A stretch of DNA of 5,663 bases from positions 1 through 5,663 of the forward strand of contig DATDOO010000046.1 in NCBI GenBank assembly GCA_035293245.1, given 5' to 3'. Made by a program: the position numbers and the translations under genes. Each line of letters begins with the position of its first letter. Position 1 is the stretch's first letter. Origin of the DNA: DATDOO01 sp035293245. GTDB taxonomy: Bacteria; Pseudomonadota; Gammaproteobacteria; Methylococcales; Methylococcaceae. The notes under the pieces were generated by a model. The model was not told the origin of the DNA, ran no database searches, and saw only the letters and a list, made by a program, of their open reading frames with translations. Below are positions 1 through 5,317 of the stretch, one piece after another.

Positions 1-556
1 CCGCGTAGAAGCCGTGACCGGCGCGGCGGCCATCCAGTGGGTGGAAGAAACCGACCAGTTGCTGCGCAGCCTGTGCGCCAGCGCCAGGACGTCCCGCGAT
101 TCGCTGGAGGAGCGCCTCCTGCAGATGCTGGACAAGGCCCGCGCCGCGGAAAAAGAGCTGGAACGGCTCAAGGCCAGGCTGGCCAGCGCCGCCGGCAGCG
201 ATCTTTCCGCCCAGGCCGTCGACATCAACGGCGTCAAGGTGCTGGCCACCCAACTGTCGGACGGCGACCCCAAGGCGCTGCGCGACCTGGTGGATCAGCT
301 CAAGAACAAGCTCGGCAGCGGCGCCGTGGTCCTGGCTCTGGCCAAGGACGACAAGGTGAGCCTGGCAGCCGGAGTAACCAAGGACTTGACGGCTAGGCTC
401 AGCGCCGTCGATCTGGTCAACGCCGTCGCCACGCCGCTCGGCGGCAAGGGCGGCGGCCGGCCCGACTTCGCCCAGGCCGGCGCGGGCAACTCGGCCGGTC
501 TGCCGGCTGCCCTCGACGGTGTCGCCGAGTGGGTGCGGCAGAAAGTCGCTTTATGA
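1..556 (+). CDS. alaS: Alanyl-tRNA synthetase, C-terminal part (5' end outside window)
   Basis: This is the carboxy-terminal end of alanyl-tRNA synthetase, the cytoplasmic enzyme that charges tRNA-Ala. The frame is open from base 2 (Arg-Val-Glu-Ala-Val-Thr-Gly) to the TGA at 554-556. A GTG at 14 is in frame but is not a true start, because the R-[IV]-E-A-V-T-G stretch is typical of the end of the AlaRS editing region. After it comes a charged helical stretch (about bases 95-190) matching the coiled coil that leads to the C-Ala/DHHA1 domain. The glycine-rich segment GGKGGGRPDFAQAG (about 442-480) is the DHHA1 hallmark. Only about 185 of some 870 residues are present, so the catalytic and editing sites are not visible. 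The stop lies 5 bases before an inverted-repeat element that may act as its 3' end. The family assignment is secure. Confidence 0.95.
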   Translation, partial: RVEAVTGAAAIQWVEETDQLLRSLCASARTSRDSLEERLLQMLDKARAAEKELERLKARLASAAGSDLSAQAVDINGVKVLATQLSDGDPKALRDLVDQLKNKLGSGAVVLALAKDDKVSLAAGVTKDLTARLSAVDLVNAVATPLGGKGGGRPDFAQAGAGNSAGLPAALDGVAEWVRQKVAL

Positions 557-561
557 AAATG

Positions 562-741
562 TGTAGGGTGGGTTAGACGCGCACAACCACCGATGTTGTA
601 AATTACGGCGGCTTCGACGTGCGTCGTAACCCACCGTTCGGCTTTACCGGTGCCACCTGGCCAGAATGGTGGGTTACGGTGCGCGCAAAGGAAGCGGTAA
701 CGATCCGGCATTGTCCCCATGCGCACCCAACCCACCCTACA
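562..741. repeat. Nested inverted-repeat element (REP pair / BIME-like)
   Basis: A 180-bp non-coding element fills most of the alaS-lysC gap. Its ends are perfect 13-bp inverted repeats (TGTAGGGTGGGTT at 562-574 and its complement at 729-741). Inside are two hairpins in opposite orientation, each headed by GTAG at its outer end. The left one pairs 567-575 with 627-635, then 576-582 with 619-625, with base 626 bulged, and has a small inner hairpin (583-587/595-599). The right one pairs 668-675 with 729-736 and 679-684 with 721-726. A GTAG head followed by an imperfect hairpin is the known signature of REP sequences, and two facing copies make a BIME. REPs are moved by RAYT transposases and can end transcription or protect mRNA ends. 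Assignment to that class is inference; a MITE is the alternative. Confidence 0.75.
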
Positions 742-783
742 ATTTTGCGGTTCCTGGAATTTCCAACTTTGATCTGATTTGAC

Positions 784-2007
784 ATGGCTCTTTTCGTACA
801 CAAATACGGCGGCACCTCCGTGGGCACCACCGAACGCATCCGAAACGTCGCCGACAAGGTCGCCCAGGCGCGCAAGCGCGGCGACGACCTGGTCGTGGTG
901 GTTTCCGCCATGAGCGGCGAAACCAACCGGCTGGTGGCCCTGGCCCATGAGGTACAGGAACGCCCCAGTCCCCGGGAGATAGACGCGCTCCTTTCCACCG
1001 GCGAGCAGGTCACCATCGCCCTCCTGTGCATGGCGCTGGAGCAGCGCGGCTGCCCGGCGCGCTCTTACTCCGGACACCAGGTCAAGATCGTCACCGACGC
1101 GGCCCACACCAAGGCGCGGGTGCGGCACATCGACACCGAGCGCATCCAGGCCGACCTGAAGGCAGGCCGCGTGGTCGTGGTCGCCGGTTTCCAGGGCGTC
1201 ACCGAGGAAGGCGACATCACCACGCTGGGCCGGGGCGGGTCAGACACCACCGCCGTTGCTTTGGCCGCGGCCCTCCAGGCCGACGAATGCCTGATCTACA
1301 CCGACGTGGACGGCGTCTACACCACCGACCCGCGCGTCGAACCCCGCGCCCGCCGCCTGAACCGCATCACCTTCGAGGAGATGCTGGAAATGGCCAGTTT
1401 GGGCTCCAAAGTCCTGCAAATCCGTTCGGTGGAATTCGCCGGCAAATACAACGTTCCCCTGCGCGTGCTTTCCAGCTTCGAGCCCGGCGCGGGCACCCTG
1501 ATCACCTATGAGGAAGCCCACATGGAAAAAGCCCTGATTTCCGGCATCGCCTTCAATCGCGACGAAGCCAAGCTCACCATCGAAGGCGTCCCCGACAAGC
1601 CGGGCATCGCCTTCAAGATCCTCGGCCCCATCGCCGCCGCCAACATCGAAGTGGACATGATCGTGCAGAACGTGGGCGACCAGAGCACCGACTTCACCTT
1701 CACCGTGCACCGCAACGACTACCGCAAGGCGATGGACCTCCTGGAGCGCATCTCCCAAGAGCTGGGCGCGCGCCGCGTGACCGGTGACGACAAGATCGTC
1801 AAGGTCTCCCTGGTCGGGGTCGGCATGCGCTCCCACGCCGGCATCGCCAGCACCATGTTCGAGACCCTGGCGAAGGAAGGCATCAACATCCGCATGATTT
1901 CCACCTCGGAGATCAAGATTTCCGTGGTGGTGGACGAGAAATACCTCGAACTCGCCGTGCGCGCCTTGCACGAGGCCTTCGAATTGGACAGGGAGCCGGC
2001 GACCTGA
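784..2007 (+). CDS. lysC: Aspartate kinase with two C-terminal ACT domains
   Basis: Aspartate kinase phosphorylates L-aspartate with ATP, the first step towards lysine, threonine, methionine and diaminopimelate. The 407 residues match the usual length of monofunctional enzymes. The amino acid kinase domain shows KYGGTSV (7-13), SAMSGETNRL (41-50), STGEQ (71-75), GFQGVT (135-140), TTLGRGGSDTTA (146-157) and YTDVDGVYTTDPR (172-184). Two ACT domains follow (about 263-330 and 338-405), the first with DKPGIAFKI; these bind lysine and/or threonine for feedback inhibition. ATG 784 is chosen because homologues begin Met-Ala-Leu just before the KYGGTSV motif. No clear Shine-Dalgarno sequence precedes it, which is odd for a housekeeping gene. 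An internal ATG at 1522 with a good ribosome site could give a separate ACT-only subunit. In pseudomonads csrA usually follows lysC; here tRNA genes do. Confidence 0.97.
   Translation: MALFVHKYGGTSVGTTERIRNVADKVAQARKRGDDLVVVVSAMSGETNRLVALAHEVQERPSPREIDALLSTGEQVTIALLCMALEQRGCPARSYSGHQVKIVTDAAHTKARVRHIDTERIQADLKAGRVVVVAGFQGVTEEGDITTLGRGGSDTTAVALAAALQADECLIYTDVDGVYTTDPRVEPRARRLNRITFEEMLEMASLGSKVLQIRSVEFAGKYNVPLRVLSSFEPGAGTLITYEEAHMEKALISGIAFNRDEAKLTIEGVPDKPGIAFKILGPIAAANIEVDMIVQNVGDQSTDFTFTVHRNDYRKAMDLLERISQELGARRVTGDDKIVKVSLVGVGMRSHAGIASTMFETLAKEGINIRMISTSEIKISVVVDEKYLELAVRALHEAFELDREPAT
1510..1524 (+). promoter_or_regulatory. Internal ribosome site and start for a LysC beta subunit
   Basis: GAGGA at 1510-1514 lies 7 bases before an in-frame ATG at 1522 (Met247 of LysC). 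Translation from here would give a 161-residue protein starting MEKALISGIAF and holding only the two ACT domains. The alpha2-beta2 aspartate kinases of Bacillus and Corynebacterium make their small subunit from an internal start at this same place. That it is used here is inference; the site is better placed than anything upstream of ATG 784. Confidence 0.55.
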
Positions 2008-2025
2008 AGCCGTGCGGCGTACGGC

Positions 2026-2053
2026 TTGACAGAAACGGAGGCGCCTTTATAAT
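2026..2053 (+). promoter_or_regulatory. Sigma-70 promoter of the tRNA-Gly/tRNA-Cys unit
   Basis: TTGACA (2026-2031) and TATAAT (2048-2053) are both perfect consensus hexamers, 16 bp apart. The predicted start of transcription is about 2060, only some 5 bases before tRNA-Gly. The -35 box begins 19 bases after the lysC stop. A perfect pair of boxes fits the strong expression needed for stable RNA. Confidence 0.9.
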
Positions 2054-2064
2054 TTGCCGTCTGT

Positions 2065-2140
<76 letters not shown>

Positions 2141-2145
2141 AGCAC

Positions 2146-2177
2146 AAGAGCCGCGGTCTCTCGCGGCTTTTCTTTTT
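2146..2177 (+). terminator. Terminator-like hairpin between tRNA-Gly and tRNA-Cys
   Basis: GCCGCG (2150-2155) pairs with CGCGGC (2162-2167) over a 6-base loop. Flanking A/G-T pairs extend the stem, and a T-run broken by one C follows (2168-2177). This has the shape of a rho-independent terminator, yet it lies between two tRNA genes with only 7 bases left before tRNA-Cys. It may be a leaky terminator or a processing hairpin. Confidence 0.6.
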
Positions 2178-2184
2178 GCGTTGC

Positions 2185-2258
2185 GGCTGAGTGGCAGAGT
2201 GGTCATGCAGCGGACTGCAAATCCGTGTATACCGGTTCGATTCCGGTCTCAGCCTCCA
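2185..2258 (+). tRNA. tRNA-Cys (anticodon GCA)
   Basis: The 74-base gene pairs GGCTGAG (2185-2191) with CTCAGCC (2248-2254), followed by discriminator T2255 and an encoded CCA (2256-2258). The anticodon stem GCGGA/TCCGT encloses CTGCAAA, so the anticodon is GCA (2217-2219), reading TGC and TGT. The T-arm is CCGG-TTCGATT-CCGG. No promoter is visible in the short gap after tRNA-Gly, so it is probably transcribed from the promoter at 2026 through the intervening hairpin. Confidence 0.97.
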
Positions 2259-2276
2259 AATACATGCAACAAAATC

Positions 2277-2301
2277 AGTCGCTTGGATAAGCGGCTTTTT
2301 T
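2277..2301 (+). terminator. Rho-independent terminator of the tRNA unit
   Basis: An 8-bp stem (2277-2284 with 2289-2296, including one G-T pair) with a GGAT loop ends in six T bases (2296-2301). It lies 19 bases after tRNA-Cys and is the likely end of the tRNA transcript. Confidence 0.8.
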
Positions 2302-2320
2302 GTGCGCTGAGTTCTGGCAA

Positions 2321-2355
2321 TAAAAAAGCCCGCATGGATCATGCGAGCTTTTTTG
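2321..2355. terminator. Bidirectional terminator
   Basis: A6-GC (2322-2329) pairs with GC-T6 (2347-2354) and CGCAT (2331-2335) with ATGCG (2341-2345), with one C/A mismatch between the two helices. With A-runs on one side and T-runs on the other it can stop transcription from both directions. On the minus strand it lies just past the 3' end of the tRNA-Met fragment, so it was probably the terminator of the original minus-strand tRNA-Met gene, facing the converging lysC-tRNA side. Confidence 0.75.
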
Positions 2356-2361
2356 AGTATA

Positions 2362-2411
2362 TGGTGGCTACGCCGGGACTTGAACCTGGGACACCCGCAT
2401 TATGAATGCGA
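2362..2411 (-). pseudogene. 3' fragment of tRNA-Met(CAU); likely integration (att) site
   Basis: Read on the minus strand, this has an intact anticodon arm (TCGCA-TTCATAA-TGCGG, anticodon CAU at 2404-2402), variable loop GTGTC, a T-arm with loop TTCAAGT and stem CCAGG/CCCGG (one A-C mismatch), acceptor 3' strand CGTAGCC, discriminator A and CCA. Nothing beyond 2411 resembles a D-arm or the GGCTACG acceptor 5' strand, so the 5' half is missing. Half tRNAs ending in CCA are what tyrosine integrases leave at the end of an element inserted into a tRNA gene, and such an integrase begins 235 bases away. The intact tRNA-Met should lie beyond the right edge, on the minus strand. Confidence 0.8.
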
Positions 2412-2434
2412 TTTTTTCGCTAATCCCCATAACA

Positions 2435-2505
2435 AATAGTCAACATATATAAACAACAAATAGCAGTTAAAACAATGCGATATAAATATCATATTGTTGA
2501 CTATT
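2435..2505. repeat. 11-bp inverted repeat flanking 49 AT-rich bases
   Basis: AATAGTCAACA (2435-2445) is exactly complementary to TGTTGACTATT (2495-2505). The arms are centred 60 bp apart, close to six helical turns, so two bound protein dimers would face the same side of the DNA. It could be an operator for one of the operon's antitoxins, or a pair of recombinase or excisionase sites. Both are inference. Confidence 0.7.
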
Positions 2506-2595
2506 ATTTATGGAGTTTCATGGCTTTTTACTCACTTTGCACTTACAGTGCACTTACGGGAAAATCACTGCCTTTCACTTAAGGCGGGATTTGTC

Positions 2596-2636
2596 GTTCC
2601 CCAGTTCAACTGGGAACAACCGGCAAACCGGAGGAG
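2596..2636 (+). promoter_or_regulatory. Two hairpins leading into the integrase ribosome site
   Basis: GTTCCC (2596-2601) pairs with GGGAAC (2612-2617), extended by AGT/AACT-type pairs past a bulged C. CCGG (2620-2623) pairs with CCGG (2628-2631). The second stem takes in the first bases of the ribosome site GGAGGAG (2630-2636), which lies 9 bases before ATG 2646. Partial masking of this site could damp integrase translation. Confidence 0.45.
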
Positions 2637-2645
2637 AAATCGGCC

Positions 2646-3929
2646 ATGCAAGCCAAGATCGGCAACAGTTTGGTTGCCCGGCTCATACCGGAAACCAAGC
2701 CTTACGAAATCCGCGACACCCAGCTAAAAGGCTTCCTTCTGCGCGTACAGCCGTCCGGCGCCATGTCTTACATCGTGGAATATCGCCGGGGCAAGCGCCT
2801 TACCCTGGGACCGGTGGGCGTGCTCACGCCCGTCCAGGCCCGCGACCGGGCCAAGGAAGTCCTGGCAGACGTGGTACACGGCAAAGACCCTCAAGCCGAA
2901 AAGCGCGCGGCCAAGGTGGACGAGTTCAAGGATTTCCTGGCCCACGAATACGGCCCATGGGTGAAAGCCAACCGCAAGGACGGCGCCGCAACCCTGGCGC
3001 GCCTCAATACCTGTTTCCAGGAATCATTCGGCGAAAAGAAACTGGCCGACATCAATGCGTGGATCGCGGAGAAATGGCGAGCCACCCGGCTAAACGGCGG
3101 AGCCTCCACCGCCACCATCAACCGGGATTTAGCCGCCCTCAAGGCTTGTTTGTCCAAGGCCGTGGAATGGGGATTTCTCGGCACTCACCCGCTGGCGGGT
3201 TTCAAGCTCAGCAAGCTGGATCAACACAGCACGGTTCGTTATCTCACCGACGAGGAAGAAGCGGCTTTGCGCCAAGCCCTGGACGCCCGGGAATCCCGCT
3301 TGCGCGAGGAGCGGCAAAACGCCAACGCCTGGCGGCAGCGCCGCCGTTATCCCCTGCTGCCCGACCTGTCGGCGGCAGCGTTCGCCGACCACCTCAAGCC
3401 CATGGTGCTGATCAGCCTCAACACCGGCTTGCGCCAAGGGGAACTATTCGGCCTCACTTGGGAGGCGGTCAACCTTGAACGCGCCCACCTCACCATTCAC
3501 GGCCACAACGCCAAGAGTGGCCGGACCCGGCATATCCCCTTGAACGCCGAAGCATTGGAAACCCTCCAACGTTGGCGCCGCCAGGACGCGGAAGGCCTGG
3601 TATTCGCCAGCAAGGGCGGCAAGACCTTCGATAACGTGCGTAAAGCCTGGGTTGTGGTACTGAAAACGGCCGGCATCGAGCGCTTCCGCTGGCACGACAT
3701 GCGCCACCACTTCGCGTCCCGCCTGGTTATGGCCGGCGTGGACCTCAACACCGTGCGCGAACTGCTGGGCCATTCCGACATCACCATGACCCTGCGCTAT
3801 GCGCACCTCGCACCGGAGCACAAAGCGGCGGCCGTGGCCAAGCTGGTACGACTGCCACAGCCGGCCAATACCGGAATACCTGCCTTTCGCAAACGAAGCG
3901 CCGGCAATGGCGCTGACGTACCCGCATGA
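2646..3929 (+). CDS. Tyrosine recombinase (phage/island-type integrase)
   Basis: This 427-residue site-specific recombinase cuts and rejoins DNA through a covalent phosphotyrosine link. The N-terminal part (about 8-90) resembles the DUF4102-type arm-binding domain, with KGFLLRVQPSG and TPVQARDRAKEVL. A helical core-binding SAM-like domain follows (about 93-190) and then the catalytic domain (about 196-400). All the catalytic residues are visible: Arg263 (NTGLRQGE), Lys290 (AKSGRTRHIPL), His350 and Arg353 (WHDMRHHFAS), His376 (LLGHSDITMT) and nucleophile Tyr385 (LRYAHL). The start is set by a strong GGAGGAG site. It is read away from the adjacent tRNA-Met fragment, its probable target. The stop overlaps the start of the hicA-like gene by ATGA, so integrase and addiction genes share one message. 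It looks intact and active; its exact element family is unknown. Confidence 0.95.
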   Translation: MQAKIGNSLVARLIPETKPYEIRDTQLKGFLLRVQPSGAMSYIVEYRRGKRLTLGPVGVLTPVQARDRAKEVLADVVHGKDPQAEKRAAKVDEFKDFLAHEYGPWVKANRKDGAATLARLNTCFQESFGEKKLADINAWIAEKWRATRLNGGASTATINRDLAALKACLSKAVEWGFLGTHPLAGFKLSKLDQHSTVRYLTDEEEAALRQALDARESRLREERQNANAWRQRRRYPLLPDLSAAAFADHLKPMVLISLNTGLRQGELFGLTWEAVNLERAHLTIHGHNAKSGRTRHIPLNAEALETLQRWRRQDAEGLVFASKGGKTFDNVRKAWVVVLKTAGIERFRWHDMRHHFASRLVMAGVDLNTVRELLGHSDITMTLRYAHLAPEHKAAAVAKLVRLPQPANTGIPAFRKRSAGNGADVPA

Positions 3930-4180
3930 ACAGCAGGCACCGGAAGACCTTGCAGGAAATTTACGCCGAGCCCGTGCGTGCGGGTATTGCCTGGCGGGAC
4001 ATCGAGGCGCTTTTTCTTGGCCTGGGAGCCATCGTCAGGGAGGGTGCCGGTTCCCGCATCAACGTGATGTTGAACGGGCGGGTGGCCGTGTTTCACCGCC
4101 CACACCCCCAGAAGGAAACCGACAAGGGCGCGGTTAAATCAGTACGACGTTTTTTAAACGAAGCAGGTATCTCACCATGA
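3926..4180 (+). CDS. hicA: HicA-like toxin (mRNA interferase family)
   Basis: This 84-residue basic protein resembles the longer HicA-type toxins, which are small double-stranded-RNA-binding-fold proteins that cut mRNA and slow translation until bound by HicB. Recognisable parts are the start MNSRHRKTLQEIYAEP, the helix IAWRDIEALFLGLGA (21-35), the GAGSRINVMLNG turn (40-51), and the conserved FHRPHPQKETDKGAVKSVRRFL block (56-77). Short HicAs carry the catalytic His in a GSH motif; here that position is Arg (GSR), as I recall for this subfamily, so His57 or His60 is a candidate catalytic residue (inference). The start overlaps the integrase stop by ATGA and no ribosome site is seen, so expression depends on coupling to the integrase. 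It ends in another ATGA overlap with its antitoxin gene. Toxin-first order is normal for hicAB. Confidence 0.88.
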   Translation: MNSRHRKTLQEIYAEPVRAGIAWRDIEALFLGLGAIVREGAGSRINVMLNGRVAVFHRPHPQKETDKGAVKSVRRFLNEAGISP

Positions 4181-4518
4181 TGGAATACAAAGGCTATATC
4201 GGGCGGGTGGAGTTCGACGACGAAGCCGGCCTTTTTCACGGCGAAGTCATCAACACCCGCGACGTGATCACCTTCCAGGGAACCACCGTGGAAGAACTCA
4301 AGCGCGAATTTCAGACATCCGTCGATGTTTACCTGGAGTTTTGCACCGAGCAGGGCAAAACGCCCGATGATCCCCGCGCCGGGCACCTGGTGCTGGACGT
4401 GGCTCCGGAACTGCAAGCAGCCATGGTCCAAGCCGCCCGACGAGAGCACAAGAACCTGGATTCCTGGATCGTCGATAGGCTGAAAGCCGGTGCCGGAGTT
4501 GCTGAGGCAGCCCCATGA
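4177..4518 (+). CDS. hicB: HicB-like antitoxin
   Basis: The 113-residue partner of HicA should bind and neutralise the toxin and repress transcription as a complex. Residues 2-62 form the HicB partial RNase-H-like fold, with YKGYIGRVEFDDEAGLFHGEV and TFQGTTVEELKREFQTSVDVYLEFC. Residues 69-105 form a ribbon-helix-helix DNA-binding segment: the strand HLVLDVA, the helix PELQAAMVQAARRE and the helix NLDSWIVDRL. ATG 4177 overlaps the hicA stop; ATG 4180 is the next codon and equally possible. A weak AGCAGG lies 9 bases upstream of 4177. The stop is part of a further ATGA overlap with the following HigA-like frame. The protein looks complete. Since there is no promoter gap before hicA, its operator may be in the integrase leader. 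Confidence 0.9.
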   Translation: MMEYKGYIGRVEFDDEAGLFHGEVINTRDVITFQGTTVEELKREFQTSVDVYLEFCTEQGKTPDDPRAGHLVLDVAPELQAAMVQAARREHKNLDSWIVDRLKAGAGVAEAAP

Positions 4519-4817
4519 CGGCAAAAAACGGCATGCGCCCCATCCATCCAGGCTAAATGTTGCGGGAAGACTTCATGCAACCCTTGGGGCTGTCCTCCAA
4601 CGCACTGGCCAAGGCCTTGGGCGCCACCCCCGCGCGCATCAACGACATCGTGCGCGAAAAGCGCGGCATCACCGGCGACACCGCGCTACGCCTGGCGCGC
4701 TACTTCGGGACGGACCCCCGCTCCTGGCTGAACCTGCAAGCGGCCTACGATTTGCACGTGGCCGAAGAAGCCCTGGGCGACAGGCTGGAGCAATACATTG
4801 TTCCGCGTGCCGCCTGA
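4515..4817 (+). pseudogene. higA: HigA-like XRE antitoxin frame with early stop; 86-residue restart product possible
   Basis: HigA antitoxins are helix-turn-helix proteins of about 100 residues that bind the HigB toxin and repress their operon. The frame beginning at ATG 4515, inside an ATGA overlap with the hicB stop, reads MTAKNGMRPIHPG and then TAA (4554-4556), followed at once by ATG 4557 and MLREDFMQPLGLSSNALAKA. The family motif is HPGE followed by [IVM]LREEF, so TAA stands where GAA (Glu) is expected: one G-to-T change. The rest (4557-4817, 86 residues) is complete, with the helix-turn-helix (LSSNALAKALGATPARINDIVREKRGI) and the HigA signature TALRLARYFGT...WLNLQAAYDL. Restart at the touching ATG could still make it. 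There is no HigB gene on either side. Family certain; functional state open. A sequencing error is possible. Confidence 0.8.
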
Positions 4818-4870
4818 ATCGAACGCGCTCGGCGCCTACGTGTCACGCGCCTTGAAGAGGAAAATCCGCC

Positions 4871-5317
4871 ATGAAATGGATCGCTGTCGCCTGGTTATTC
4901 TTTTGCCTCACCGCATCGAATCGTCGGCCTTCCATGGAGGCTTTCGCCGTCATCCATGCTCTGGTTGCCGTGGGGGTAACGTGGTGGGCCTTCACCGGGC
5001 TTAATCCCTTGGCTTTCAAGCATTGGGGCCACGCGTTGGAAGGATCACCGTGGGCTTGGTATGGATGGGGGTTGTTCGGTTTCAGCCTGCTTTGTGGACT
5101 ATTCGTTACCCGCGATTTGCGTTATCGCTTCGATCCTTTCGGAGACGCGAGCTTTCTCGCCACACATCGGCAGATTGGCTATGCAGCCGGCTACGCCGCC
5201 GCGCTTTTCGTCGCTTACGGCGGAGGTATTTACCAAGTTCCGCTTTATTGGACGCTGTTGGCCTATTTCGTCATGGTTTCCATGTTGCCCGACCAAGCGA
5301 ACAAATTGAAAAAATGA
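4871..5317 (+). CDS. Small multi-pass membrane protein, unknown function
   Basis: I do not recognise this 148-residue protein. It has four or five hydrophobic segments: a short signal-like one at 4-16 (IAVAWLFFCLTA), then about 23-43 (FAVIHALVAVGVTWWAF), 61-80 (WAWYGWGLFGFSLLCGLFVT), 102-121 (IGYAAGYAAALFVAYGGGIY) and 123-139 (VPLYWTLLAYFVMVSML). A basic, polar segment (81-101, RDLRYRFDPFGDASFLATHR) separates the third and fourth, and the tail is charged (DQANKLKK). It is rich in Trp and aromatic residues. ATG 4871 is preceded by GAAGAGG (4854-4860), 10 bases upstream. ATG 4934 (Met22), without the first segment, is a possible alternative start. It lies 53 bases after higA and could belong to the same transcript. 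Its last codons begin the 185-bp repeat, and its stop forms ATGA with the small frame that follows. Confidence 0.7.
   Translation: MKWIAVAWLFFCLTASNRRPSMEAFAVIHALVAVGVTWWAFTGLNPLAFKHWGHALEGSPWAWYGWGLFGFSLLCGLFVTRDLRYRFDPFGDASFLATHRQIGYAAGYAAALFVAYGGGIYQVPLYWTLLAYFVMVSMLPDQANKLKK

Larger units (their letters stand above)
2412..2645 (+). promoter_or_regulatory. AT-rich integrase leader with inverted and direct repeats
   Basis: This 234-base gap holds no credible gene. Its first 100 or so bases are strikingly AT-rich against the GC-rich surroundings. It contains an 11-bp perfect inverted repeat, a 9-bp direct repeat (AACAAATAG at 2431-2439 and 2455-2463), a second 9-bp direct repeat (TGCACTTAC at 2538-2546 and 2549-2557), and two hairpins just before the integrase ribosome site. 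It probably includes the integrase promoter and recombinase or repressor sites. I could not find a -35/-10 pair with acceptable spacing that I trust. Confidence 0.6.

Noticed and set aside
711..743. lysC promoter (TTGTCC with TACAAT)
   Set aside because: The -10-like TACAAT at 738-743 is fair, but the only -35-like box is 21 bp away. It also lies in the repeat arm, so the match may be incidental.
295..1128. Minus-strand 277-residue open frame across alaS, the repeat element and lysC
   Set aside because: It crosses two well-recognised plus-strand genes and the inverted repeat. Its composition is that of a high-GC shadow frame and it has no family motifs.
2497..2532. Integrase promoter using TTGACT at 2497-2502
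   Set aside because: No -10-like hexamer lies 16-18 bp downstream, so I did not call it as a promoter.
4490..4855. 121-residue Arg/His-rich plus-strand frame over higA
   Set aside because: It overlaps the recognisable HigA-like frame in another phase and has shadow-frame composition.
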